Both the position numbers and the translations under genes were made by a program. The notes beneath the pieces were generated by a model, which searched no databases, was not told the DNA's origin, and worked only from the letters and a program-made list of their open reading frames with translations. Positions 9,288 to 17,282 of a stretch of 46,179 nucleotides of DNA are shown here, in pieces; the stretch's first letter is position 1; each line of letters begins with the position of its first letter. The stretch covers positions 1-46,179 of the forward strand of contig JAQYVW010000018.1 of NCBI GenBank assembly GCA_030145325.1, in the 5' to 3' direction. This DNA comes from Desulfurivibrionaceae bacterium. Lineage in GTDB: Bacteria > Desulfobacterota > Desulfobulbia > Desulfobulbales > UBA5123.

Positions 9288-9559
9288 GCTTGCTCGTTGG
9301 GGGGAAGTGGGTGGCCGACGAGGATCTCGTAATATCCTTTTTGCTTGCTTACCTGCACATCATAGCCCATGTTTTTGACTGCATTGGGGATGGTTGCCGT
9401 GGAATGGCGGTGGTCAGTCATGATTTTGATGATTACCTGTCCCTCTTTGAGGGCATTTCTGTGTAGGTTAAGTTGTTGCAGGGTGACCAAGAGGGTGGAA
9501 GGGCAAACCTGTCCTCTAGTGTCGATCATAATTTCTTTTGCGGTGCTGATTTCGGTCAT
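9284..9559 (-). CDS. TusA-family sulfur carrier protein
   Basis: This small cytosolic sulfur carrier of the TusA/SirA/YedF family accepts sulfane sulfur on a conserved Cys. C19 lies in the family motif DTRGQVCPSTLL near the N-terminus, and the fold length (91 residues) is typical. An upstream ATG at 9565 is only one base from AAGGA (plus-strand 9566-9570). The ATG at 9559 is six bases from it and is preferred. That ribosome-binding site overlaps the stop of the YeeE gene, and the tusA stop overlaps the kinase start, so all three genes should be coupled. The pairing with YeeE indicates thiosulfate or sulfane-sulfur assimilation. It could instead be a YedF-like protein. Confidence 0.9.
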   Translation of the reverse strand: MTEISTAKEIMIDTRGQVCPSTLLVTLQQLNLHRNALKEGQVIIKIMTDHRHSTATIPNAVKNMGYDVQVSKQKGYYEILVGHPLPPNEQA

Positions 9560-9568
9560 TATCATTCC

Positions 9569-10702
9569 TTATCGGCAGGAACAGTTATTTTGTTTGCTGA
9601 GAAGTTGGAAGAGAATTTTTCCGCCCACCCAAGTGCCCAAGGGCAAACCAAGTAGAAAAAGCAAGCTGCGGATGGCGAAGATGGGGATTCCCCCCATCAG
9701 ATGCCAAATGTTGCAGCCAGCCCCCATGCGGCAAGCAAAGCCCATGATGGCACCGCCCAGAAGGGCGGTAATTAATTGTTGGCCGGGTACCTTGTAGCGA
9801 ATGGCGAATTCCCCAAGCATAACGGCAGAGAATGCGCTACCGCCGGTGATGCCGATGATCAGCGGAAACTGGATGTCCCATATGCTATCCAAGGCCGGGC
9901 CAGCGCCGCCGCGCAAGGGGGTGTCGAGGAGTTGGTGGAAAACATTGAGGGGTACGCCTTGAAAGTAGGCGACGCCACTGACATGCTCGGGGATGAAGAG
10001 GTTCTCGATGATGGCCGCAATCTTGGTGTAGGTGGTGCTGATCCCCAACGGCATCCCGAGGAGAACATAGGAAATCGTACCAAGCAAGGAGATGATGAGG
10101 GCTGCTTTCCATGGTTGAATGTAGCCTGCGACCACGGAGTCGTTGTCCCAGAGATGTTGTTGTCGCCAATGGTGAAGAATGAAGATGGCCGGGACGGCAA
10201 CCACTGCGACCATTACGGTGGGGTTGATGCCCAGTAACTGCGGCACGGTAACGGCGTCGGCAAGGATGGTCGCTTTAGTGAAAGCCGCCCAACTCGGGTG
10301 GATTTCTGGATACAGGCCACTGCCGACAAGCAGACCGACGAAGGCAAAAATGCTGGTGACGCTTCCTGATCCCATCTTGTAAAGGGTACCCACCACGCAG
10401 CCACCGGCAAGGACCATGCCGATGCCGAAGACAACACCGCCGATGAGGTTGGCAAGGGAAGGTTTGCCGATCAGGGGAAAGGGGTAAAAGGGTAGCGCCC
10501 CAGACTGGCGCAAGACTTCAAACAGGATCATGGTGACCACGATCTGGAGGAAGAGAGCGCGGATCATGAAGGTATGACGGAACATTATTGCGTCGCGGAA
10601 CATGCCGGCAACGCAATAATCTGCGCGGTGCATGACAAGACCGGCGCTAATGCCGATAACGAGAGAAATGGTGAAAATCAGGGTCGTTGGCTCGATATGC
10701 AT
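9569..10702 (-). CDS. YeeE/YedE family thiosulfate or sulfur transporter
   Basis: This polytopic inner-membrane protein has 377 residues. It belongs to the YeeE/YedE family, whose characterised members take up thiosulfate through conserved channel cysteines. Matching Cys motifs are visible near the N-terminus (HRADYCVAG, C30), in the middle (AGGCVVGTLYKMGSG) and near the C-terminus (CRMGAGCNIWH). Many hydrophobic segments cover the length, and the protein ends in a Cys pair (NNCSCR). It is the first gene of the yeeE-tusA-kinase cluster, four bases or less from tusA. The exact sulfur species transported is inferred from the family. Confidence 0.9.
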   Translation of the reverse strand: MHIEPTTLIFTISLVIGISAGLVMHRADYCVAGMFRDAIMFRHTFMIRALFLQIVVTMILFEVLRQSGALPFYPFPLIGKPSLANLIGGVVFGIGMVLAGGCVVGTLYKMGSGSVTSIFAFVGLLVGSGLYPEIHPSWAAFTKATILADAVTVPQLLGINPTVMVAVVAVPAIFILHHWRQQHLWDNDSVVAGYIQPWKAALIISLLGTISYVLLGMPLGISTTYTKIAAIIENLFIPEHVSGVAYFQGVPLNVFHQLLDTPLRGGAGPALDSIWDIQFPLIIGITGGSAFSAVMLGEFAIRYKVPGQQLITALLGGAIMGFACRMGAGCNIWHLMGGIPIFAIRSLLFLLGLPLGTWVGGKILFQLLSKQNNCSCR

Positions 10703-10852
10703 ATCTGTCCCAAAGTAAGGCTTGGTGACCGTCGTCTACCTAAACGATTAAAACATAAGGGAAATGCATATTCAATTACAATTTACGGCATAAACCTGCA
10801 CGTAGGTATGGTTAAGCTTTTTGCCTGGGTGGAATAATAGTTTTGGCCATCA

Positions 10853-11422
10853 TCAGGCCTGTACATCAACCACCGTCCCGCCACCAAGTTCCTGAATCTT
10901 GGCATCAATCATGCTCAGGGCCTTTTCCATGGTCTGGTAGCTGATTTCCGGTAATTTGCCTCCCCAGATCTTTTCTGCTTCATTAAAGCCTCGGTTGATG
11001 CCTTCTCTGCCAGCCTGCAATCTTTGCAGGTCATCACCGCCGCCTTTGATAACAAAATCGGCAAGGCGTTGCGCAGTCTGATCAACTCCGAAATAACCGT
11101 CTTCAGCCACCAGATCGGTTGCTTCCTCAGGAGTCAGTTCGGTGAGTGGTCGACCGTTGTATTCAAGTTGCTCAAGATCGAAACCCTGTGCTGCCGCGCG
11201 TTCCTTGATTCCGCTTTGCCAGGCAAAGGTTTTCTTCGCTTCGGTCGCGGTACTGAGCAGCGACTCCATGCGTCTGGCTTTGATCCCAGCGACCACCTCA
11301 TCCATACGTTTTGCGTTGGGGGGGGCTTCGCCCTTCTTTTTGGTGGCCATCTCCTGCATGAATTGCGTTTGCTGTGTTTTTAATGCTTGTGTCGGTGATG
11401 AGGTCTGGTTGATGCTGGTCAT
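10853..11422 (-). CDS. Conserved hypothetical protein, coiled and charged
   Basis: This 189-residue soluble protein lacks a signal peptide or membrane segment. It begins with a polar Gln/Thr-rich stretch and is otherwise helical and charged. The C-terminal part contains LQAGREGINRGFNEAEKIWG followed by KLPEIS. I associate this type of sequence with Desulfobacterota proteins loosely labelled hydrogenase-4 component G, but no hydrogenase gene is nearby and I would not assign that role. A strong GGGAGGA ribosome-binding site precedes ATG 11422. It lies 118 bases downstream of yejF on the same strand. The AT-rich gap may carry its own promoter. Confidence 0.8.
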   Translation of the reverse strand: MTSINQTSSPTQALKTQQTQFMQEMATKKKGEAPPNAKRMDEVVAGIKARRMESLLSTATEAKKTFAWQSGIKERAAAQGFDLEQLEYNGRPLTELTPEEATDLVAEDGYFGVDQTAQRLADFVIKGGGDDLQRLQAGREGINRGFNEAEKIWGGKLPEISYQTMEKALSMIDAKIQELGGGTVVDVQA

Positions 11423-11540
11423 TGTCTTCCTCCCGGCCTAAGGTGATCTCTTTTAAAGAAGCATATAAGTATAATATAGGGACTACATGGATGATATGAA
11501 AGCTTAGAAGTGATTTTTTTTATGCGGTGAGGTGAATATT

Positions 11541-13145
11541 TCAAGAACCATTGGCCACGGCCAGATCAAAGGCAGCGGCAAACAGGGTTTTGGTATAGGG
11601 ATGTTGCGGGTCTGTGAAGATTTGTTGAGCCGGGCCTGCTTCAACGATGCGGCCATTCTGCATCACCGCGATGTCGTCAGCCAGAGCGCGGACGGTACGC
11701 AGGTCGTGGGAGATAAAGATGTAGGTCATTTGGTAGGTTTCCTGCAATCGTTTAAGCAGGGCGATGATCTGGGCTTGGACGGTCATGTCCAGAGCGCTGG
11801 TGGGTTCATCTAATATCACCAGTTTGGGACGCAGGGCCACAGCGCGACCAATGGCGATTCGCTGTCGCTGGCCGCCGGAGAATTCGTGGGGGTAGCGGTC
11901 AGCCATGGCCGGATCCAACCCCACTTCTGTCAAGGTGTCCTCGACGATCTGTCTGCGCTCGGCTCGGTTGCCACCGATGTTGTGCACTTGTAACCCCTCA
12001 GCGATGATCTGCTCGATGGTCAGTCTTGGCGATAATGAGGAAAAGGGGTCTTGAAAAACCACCTGCAGTTCCTTCCTGAGCGGACGCATCTCCTTGTTGG
12101 AGCAGGTCAGCAAGTCCCGACCCTTATAGACGATACTGCCCCGGCAGCCGGTGAGCCGCAGGATACACATCCCCAGGGTGGTCTTGCCCGAACCTGATTC
12201 GCCGACAATCCCATAGGTGGTTCCTTCACGAACGGTGAGGCCCACCCCATCCACCGCCTTTATCGTTCCCACCGTCCGTCTCAGGAAACCGGCCTTGATG
12301 GGGAAATGGCATTTTAGATCGTTCACTTCCATTATCAGTGGCCGCTCTGCCTTGGCGGCGGCCTTGCCTTTGGGGACGCTATTCAGCAGCTTGATGGTGT
12401 ATGGATCTTGCGGGTTGTTCATCACCGTTGCGGTGGGGCCTGTTTCGACGATTTTCCCTTGATGCATGATATGCACATGATCCGCGATCTTGCGCACCAT
12501 GTTGAGGTCATGGGTGATCAATAGCACCGCCATGCCCAGTTCTTGTTGAACATCCTTGATTAGTTCGAGGATCTGGGCCTGAATGGTGACGTCAAGGGCG
12601 GTGGTGGGCTCATCGGCGATCAATAGCTTCGGTTTACAGGCCAAGGCCATGGCGATCATCACCCGTTGCCGCTGGCCGCCGGAGAGTTGATGGGGGAAAC
12701 TTGCCAGCCGTTGTCCTGGATCAGGGATGCCAGTGCGATCTAGCAGTTCTATGGCCCGAACTCTTGCCTGTTCCTTGCTTAGATTTTGATGAACGATAAG
12801 GGGCTCCATCAACTGATCGCCCACCGAATAGACAGGGTTCATGGAGGTCATGGGTTCCTGGAAGATCATGGCGATGCGGTTGCCACGAAGCTTACGCAGG
12901 GCAGGCTTGGGAAGATGAAGGAGATCTTGACCAGCAAATAAAATCTCGCCGCTGTTCGTAACCGAGGCCACCGTCTCCAGCAAGCGCAGGATGGAGAGGG
13001 CGGTCACCGATTTGCCGGAACCTGATTCGCCCACCAAAGCCATGGTTTCGCCCTCGGCCATGGCAAAGGAAACCCGATCCAGCACCTGCTCGGGGCCGGA
13101 TTCGGTGGCAAAGCTTACGGAGAGGTTTTTTAGTTCAAGAAGCAT
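11541..13145 (-). CDS. yejF: Peptide ABC transporter, fused double ATP-binding subunit (YejF-like)
   Basis: This cytoplasmic ATPase energises the peptide importer encoded upstream. Two complete ABC domains are fused in 534 residues. The first (about 1-260) has Walker A GESGSGKS, signature LSGGQRQR and Walker B LLIADEPT. The second (about 270-534) has [16 protein letters not shown] and LVILDEPT. The fused form is typical of YejF and of GsiA/DdpD-DdpF-like systems. Neighbouring genes encode the YejE- and YejB-like permeases and a YejA-like binding protein, which fixes the assignment. An 83-base spacer with a perfect inverted repeat separates it from yejE. Confidence 0.93.
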   Translation of the reverse strand: MLLELKNLSVSFATESGPEQVLDRVSFAMAEGETMALVGESGSGKSVTALSILRLLETVASVTNSGEILFAGQDLLHLPKPALRKLRGNRIAMIFQEPMTSMNPVYSVGDQLMEPLIVHQNLSKEQARVRAIELLDRTGIPDPGQRLASFPHQLSGGQRQRVMIAMALACKPKLLIADEPTTALDVTIQAQILELIKDVQQELGMAVLLITHDLNMVRKIADHVHIMHQGKIVETGPTATVMNNPQDPYTIKLLNSVPKGKAAAKAERPLIMEVNDLKCHFPIKAGFLRRTVGTIKAVDGVGLTVREGTTYGIVGESGSGKTTLGMCILRLTGCRGSIVYKGRDLLTCSNKEMRPLRKELQVVFQDPFSSLSPRLTIEQIIAEGLQVHNIGGNRAERRQIVEDTLTEVGLDPAMADRYPHEFSGGQRQRIAIGRAVALRPKLVILDEPTSALDMTVQAQIIALLKRLQETYQMTYIFISHDLRTVRALADDIAVMQNGRIVEAGPAQQIFTDPQHPYTKTLFAAAFDLAVANGS

Positions 13146-13169
13146 GTTTTTTCAGGGTTAGAGGTTAGG

Positions 13170-13222
13170 GGACTGAGGTTAGAATACTGAGGGCTGAGTG
13201 ATTGAACCTCGCACCTCAGTCC
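13170..13222 (-). repeat. Perfect 10-bp inverted repeat between yejE and yejF
   Basis: GGACTGAGGT (13170-13179) and ACCTCAGTCC (13213-13222) are exact complements with a 33-base loop that itself holds further TGAGG and CTGAG repeats. The stem would form in the yej transcript. No U-tract follows on the coding strand, so it is not a normal terminator. It could act as an mRNA processing or stability element. Confidence 0.6.
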
Positions 13223-13228
13223 TTGACT

Positions 13229-14257
13229 TTATACCTTCCTTGGATCAAAGGCCTCACGCAACGCTTCGCCGATGAAAATTAACAAAATCAGGGTGCCCAC
13301 CAGAACGACAAAGGTGGATAGTGATAGCCACCAGGCTTCGATATTACTCTTGCCTTGCGCCAGCAGTTCTCCCAGTGATGGGGTGGGCGGCGGCACCCCC
13401 AGGCCCAGGAAATCAAGGCTGGTCAGGGCCAGAATGGAGCCGGACATCCGAAAAGGGAGAAAGGTGATCACCGGGGTCATGCCATTGGGCAGTAAATGTC
13501 GGTACATGATGGTAAAGTTGCCAACTCCCAGAGCTTTGGCCGCTTTGATATAGTCCAGGTTGCGGCCTTTCAGGAATTCGGCCCGTACGTAGTCGCTTAA
13601 ACCCATCCATCCAAACAGCGAGAGTAGAATGAGAAGGAGGGTAATGCTGGGCTTGAAGATCGCCGCGAAGATAATCAAGAGATATAGCTCCGGCATGGCG
13701 CCCCACACTTCGATAAAACGCTGGATGGCGAGATCTGTTTTGCCGCCGAAATACCCTTGGATTGCCCCGGCGATGATTCCCACCACGGTGCCGATGATTG
13801 TCAGGGCCATGCCGAAGAGAACCGAGAGTCTGAAGCCGTAGATCAGCCTTGCCAGCACGTCTCGGCCCCGATCGTCGGTACCCAGCAAGTTGACCTTGGT
13901 GGGCGCTGATGGCACCGGCACGGTGAGTTCGGTATTTATTGATGAAAAACTGTGTGGGTTGGGCGGAAACAAGGCCCAGTTACCGTCGGCGGTGATCTTG
14001 TCAAGGATATATGGGTCGCGGTAGTCGGCCTCGGTGGCAAAGTCGCCGCCAAAGGTGGTTTCCGGATACTCTATGAAAATAGGGGTGTATAAGTCGCCAT
14101 GGTAAGAGATCAAGAATGGTTTGTCGTTGCTCAACCCCTCGGCAAAGAGGCTCAAGGTGAAGAGAATCGTAAACAGGATCAGGCTGTAATAACCGCGCCG
14201 GTTCTGCTTGAAACGACGCCAGCGCCGTTGCCAAAGGCTGTTGGTTTGCCCCTTCAT
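13229..14257 (-). CDS. yejE: Peptide ABC transporter permease (YejE-like)
   Basis: This inner-membrane permease of the BPD_transp_1 (DppC/OppC) family is one half of the translocation pore. It has one N-terminal membrane segment, a long periplasmic region, and a core with the cytoplasmic-loop signature around EFLKGRNLDYIKAAKALG, which contacts the ATPase. The larger periplasmic insert before the core fits YejE better than plain DppC. ATG 14257 overlaps the yejB stop by one base (TGATG). A GTG three bases earlier is also possible. The C-terminal EALREAFDPRKV is typical of the family. Confidence 0.92.
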   Translation of the reverse strand: MKGQTNSLWQRRWRRFKQNRRGYYSLILFTILFTLSLFAEGLSNDKPFLISYHGDLYTPIFIEYPETTFGGDFATEADYRDPYILDKITADGNWALFPPNPHSFSSINTELTVPVPSAPTKVNLLGTDDRGRDVLARLIYGFRLSVLFGMALTIIGTVVGIIAGAIQGYFGGKTDLAIQRFIEVWGAMPELYLLIIFAAIFKPSITLLLILLSLFGWMGLSDYVRAEFLKGRNLDYIKAAKALGVGNFTIMYRHLLPNGMTPVITFLPFRMSGSILALTSLDFLGLGVPPPTPSLGELLAQGKSNIEAWWLSLSTFVVLVGTLILLIFIGEALREAFDPRKV

Positions 14258-15312
14258 CACTGCGACTCCATGCCGTCAAAGGTGATCCGGGGGTCAACCA
14301 TCACGTAGCTCAAATCAGAAAGCAGGCGGGAGATCAGGCCGATGATGGTGAAGAAGTAGAGGGTACCCAAAACCACCGGGTAGTCGCGATTGAGGATTGA
14401 CTCGTAAGCAAGCAACCCCATCCCATCCAATGAAAAAATCGTTTCAATGAGTAGGCTGCCGGTGAAAAAGGCGGTGATAAAGGAGCCGGGAAAGCCGGTG
14501 ATGATGGGGATGATGGCGTTTCGGAAGATATGTCGGTAGAGAACCCGGTTTTCCTCCAGCCCTTTGGCTCGGGCGGTGAGGACATACTGTTTGTGGATCT
14601 CTTCCAGAAAACTGTTCTTGGTGAGTAGGGTCATCACTGCCAGGCTACCCAAGGTGCTGGAGATGATGGGGAGCACCATGTGCCAGAGGTAGTCGAGGAT
14701 TTTACTCATTAAGGGGAGATCGCCCCAGTTGTCGGAAACCAATCCGCGCAAGGGGAAGATGGACCAAAAACTGCCGCCGCCAAAGAGAACGATAAGGGCG
14801 ATGGCCAGCACAAAGCCAGGGATGGCGTAACCGATGAGAATGAAGGAACTGGTGGCAACGTCGAAACGAGAGCCGTCCCGCACTGCTTTAGCAATCCCCA
14901 GTGGGATGCAGGTTCCGTAAACGATTAGAAACGACCACAACCCCAGCGACATGGACACCGGCAGCTTTGAGATCACCAGATTCACTACGCTTTGGTGGTG
15001 GTAATAAGAATCGCCGAAATCAAAGACCAGATAGTTTTTCATCATCCGCAGGAAGCGCGCCACCGGCGGCTTGTCGAAACCGTAAAGTTTGCGGAGCTGT
15101 TCCACTCGTTCGGGGTCAAGGCCTTTGTCGCCTTGGTAGAGGTCGGCGGAGGTGCTGATTCTTACTTCACCACCGCTGTGGCCCTTTAGTTGGGCAATCA
15201 TCCGCTCCACCGGCCCACCCGGTACGAATTGGGTGACGGTGAAGGTGATGAGCATAATCCCAAACAGGGTGGGGATCATCAACAATAAACGGCGGAGGAT
15301 ATAGGCGGCCAT
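14257..15312 (-). CDS. yejB: Peptide ABC transporter permease (YejB-like)
   Basis: This is the second permease half, of the DppB/OppB family. The N-terminus AAYILRRLLLMIPTLFGIML and the following FVPGGPVERM motif are characteristic. The C-terminus ends with YVMVDPRITFD, as in the family. About six hydrophobic segments are visible over 351 residues. An insert of about 40 residues after FVPGGPVERM is typical of YejB compared with DppB. The gene lies between the binding-protein gene (120-base gap) and yejE (one-base overlap), so it belongs to one operon. Confidence 0.92.
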   Translation of the reverse strand: MAAYILRRLLLMIPTLFGIMLITFTVTQFVPGGPVERMIAQLKGHSGGEVRISTSADLYQGDKGLDPERVEQLRKLYGFDKPPVARFLRMMKNYLVFDFGDSYYHHQSVVNLVISKLPVSMSLGLWSFLIVYGTCIPLGIAKAVRDGSRFDVATSSFILIGYAIPGFVLAIALIVLFGGGSFWSIFPLRGLVSDNWGDLPLMSKILDYLWHMVLPIISSTLGSLAVMTLLTKNSFLEEIHKQYVLTARAKGLEENRVLYRHIFRNAIIPIITGFPGSFITAFFTGSLLIETIFSLDGMGLLAYESILNRDYPVVLGTLYFFTIIGLISRLLSDLSYVMVDPRITFDGMESQ

Positions 15313-15432
15313 GGTTTCCGTGTTCAGTGGTTTTCAGAGGAGTTGCTGCTTACTTTAGCGTTCTTCGTGGGTGGCGACAATGCATTTTAGATGTTCACTC
15401 ACTCCTCATCCTTCACGCCTCACACCCAGGAA

Positions 15433-17235
15433 TTACTTCAGCCACCAGGTCATCAGGATTTGATCCGGGCTGTAGTAGAGGGGCATGGTTTGGGGTTGAT
15501 TGAAGATGTTCCAGTAGGTTACGCGGTGTTTGGCCGAGTACCAGTTGGGGACTACGTAATGGTTATGCCAGAGCACGCGGTCTAAGGCGTGGCAAGCGGC
15601 GGTGATTTCCACCTGTTTCTCGGCGTAGATGATCTTCTCGACCAACTTGTCCACCACCGGGTTTTTGATGCCGATGATATTGTTGGAGCCTTCCTGGTCG
15701 GCGCTTGATGAGTGCCAGTAGTTGCGTTGCTCATTGCCAGGTGACTGTGACTGGCCGAAGACGTTGACGGTCATGTCAAAATCGAAACTTCTTAAGCGGC
15801 GGTAATAGAGGGCTGAGTCGATGGTGCGGTAGGTGGCGGTGATGCCCAGTTTGGCAAGATTCTGGGCGTAGGGGGCGATCACTCGCTCGAAGGAAGGCGA
15901 GGCCAGCATGATGTCAAAGGTTAAGGGTTGGCCTTCTTTATTGGTGAGTTTGCCGTCTTTAATCGCCCATCCGGCCTGATTGAGAAGTTTTTTGGCTTGG
16001 CGCAGGTTGCCGCGTAGGGAGTTTGGCTTGGTGGTGGAAGGCGCAAGCAGTGGTTTGGTGAAAACTTCCAGCGGTAGTTGGTCTTTAAACGGGGTCAGGT
16101 ACTCAAGTTCAAGGCCAGAGGGCAATCCTTGTGCAGCCAAGGGCGAATTGCTGAAGAAGCTGTTTGAACGGGTGTACTGATTAAAAAATAGGGTGGCGTT
16201 GGCCCATTCAAAGTCAAAGGCCAGAGACAACGCTTCTCGCACCTTCAGGTCTTTGAACAATGGCCGCCTGAGGTTCATCACAAACCCCTGCATGCCAGCG
16301 TCGTTGTGATGGGTAAGCATCTTTTTGACCACGCGGCCATCCTTGAATTTGGGACCGCTGAGATCGCGAACCCACTGTTTGGCCATATAAACGGCCATGA
16401 AATCGAAGTCATGGGCCTTGAAAGCCTCCACCGAGACAATCTGATCCTTATAGTACTTATAGGTGATCCGGTTATAGTTGAACATCCCCCGGCGGACATT
16501 GAGATTCCTTGCCCAGTAATCTGGGTTTCTTTTGTAACTGATTGATTTGCCGGGGTTAACCTTGTCGACAACATAGGGGCCGGAGCCAATGGGCGGGGTC
16601 AGGGTCGGTGAGTCAAAAGGGTGTTTGGTGTAAAAGGTTTTGGAGAAAACCGGCATGCCACTGGCGATCATGTGCAACTCGCGGTTGCGCCGGGCAAAAT
16701 GAAAACGCACCCGGTGTTTATCAAGCACTTCGGCGCCACTGATATCCTGAAAATAGGCATGATAGAAAGGGTGGGCGGCCTCACTTTTAAGGGTATCCAG
16801 TGAGAATTTCACATCTTCCGGGGTAATGGGTGTCCCGTCCGAGAATCTGGCTTTTTCGTTGATGGTGTAGGTCACTGACAGTTTGTCATCAGCCAGAACA
16901 ATATCTTTGGCGATGAGACCGTAAGCGGCAAAGGGTTCGTCCAGGCTGGGGGTGGCCAAGGTTTCAAAGACCAGTTGGTTCAGTCCCGCCGGTTCTTGGC
17001 CCTTGAGGGTGAAGGGATTCATCTTGTCGAAACTGCCCATCCCGCTCAAGACCAGATCGCCGCCTTTAGTTGCCGCCGCCGAGGTGTAATCGAATTGCTT
17101 AAAATCGGCTGGATACTTAAGAACTCCGTCAATACTCACCCCATGGGCTGCTTGGCTAGAGTTGACGGCACCGGAAAGCAAGCTGATCATTAAAGTAAAG
17201 ATTAGAATGGTGGTAGGGAAACGGTTCTTTGCCAT
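15433..17235 (-). CDS. yejA: Periplasmic peptide-binding protein (YejA-like)
   Basis: This solute-binding protein of the SBP_bac_5 family (OppA/DppA/YejA) delivers peptides to the permease pair encoded downstream. It has 600 residues. A signal peptide is evident: KNR, then a hydrophobic core (TTILIFTLMISLLSGAV), then a likely cleavage after SSQA. The start is ATG 17235, because GGAG lies eight bases upstream. A longer TTG frame at 17256 would run through that site. The family stretch FSDGTPITPEDVKFSLDTLK lies about 130-155 residues in. Family members take up oligopeptides, including some peptide antibiotics; the substrate here is unknown. Confidence 0.94.
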   Translation of the reverse strand: MAKNRFPTTILIFTLMISLLSGAVNSSQAAHGVSIDGVLKYPADFKQFDYTSAAATKGGDLVLSGMGSFDKMNPFTLKGQEPAGLNQLVFETLATPSLDEPFAAYGLIAKDIVLADDKLSVTYTINEKARFSDGTPITPEDVKFSLDTLKSEAAHPFYHAYFQDISGAEVLDKHRVRFHFARRNRELHMIASGMPVFSKTFYTKHPFDSPTLTPPIGSGPYVVDKVNPGKSISYKRNPDYWARNLNVRRGMFNYNRITYKYYKDQIVSVEAFKAHDFDFMAVYMAKQWVRDLSGPKFKDGRVVKKMLTHHNDAGMQGFVMNLRRPLFKDLKVREALSLAFDFEWANATLFFNQYTRSNSFFSNSPLAAQGLPSGLELEYLTPFKDQLPLEVFTKPLLAPSTTKPNSLRGNLRQAKKLLNQAGWAIKDGKLTNKEGQPLTFDIMLASPSFERVIAPYAQNLAKLGITATYRTIDSALYYRRLRSFDFDMTVNVFGQSQSPGNEQRNYWHSSSADQEGSNNIIGIKNPVVDKLVEKIIYAEKQVEITAACHALDRVLWHNHYVVPNWYSAKHRVTYWNIFNQPQTMPLYYSPDQILMTWWLK

Positions 17236-17282
17236 CTGGCTGACTCCGGGGTGCAAAGTGAAGGGAAGGAATGAGGGGTTAT

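Noticed and set aside
10853-11422. Calling this a hydrogenase-4 subunit
   Set aside because: The resemblance is to a loosely named family only. No hydrogenase genes are near and there are no cofactor motifs.
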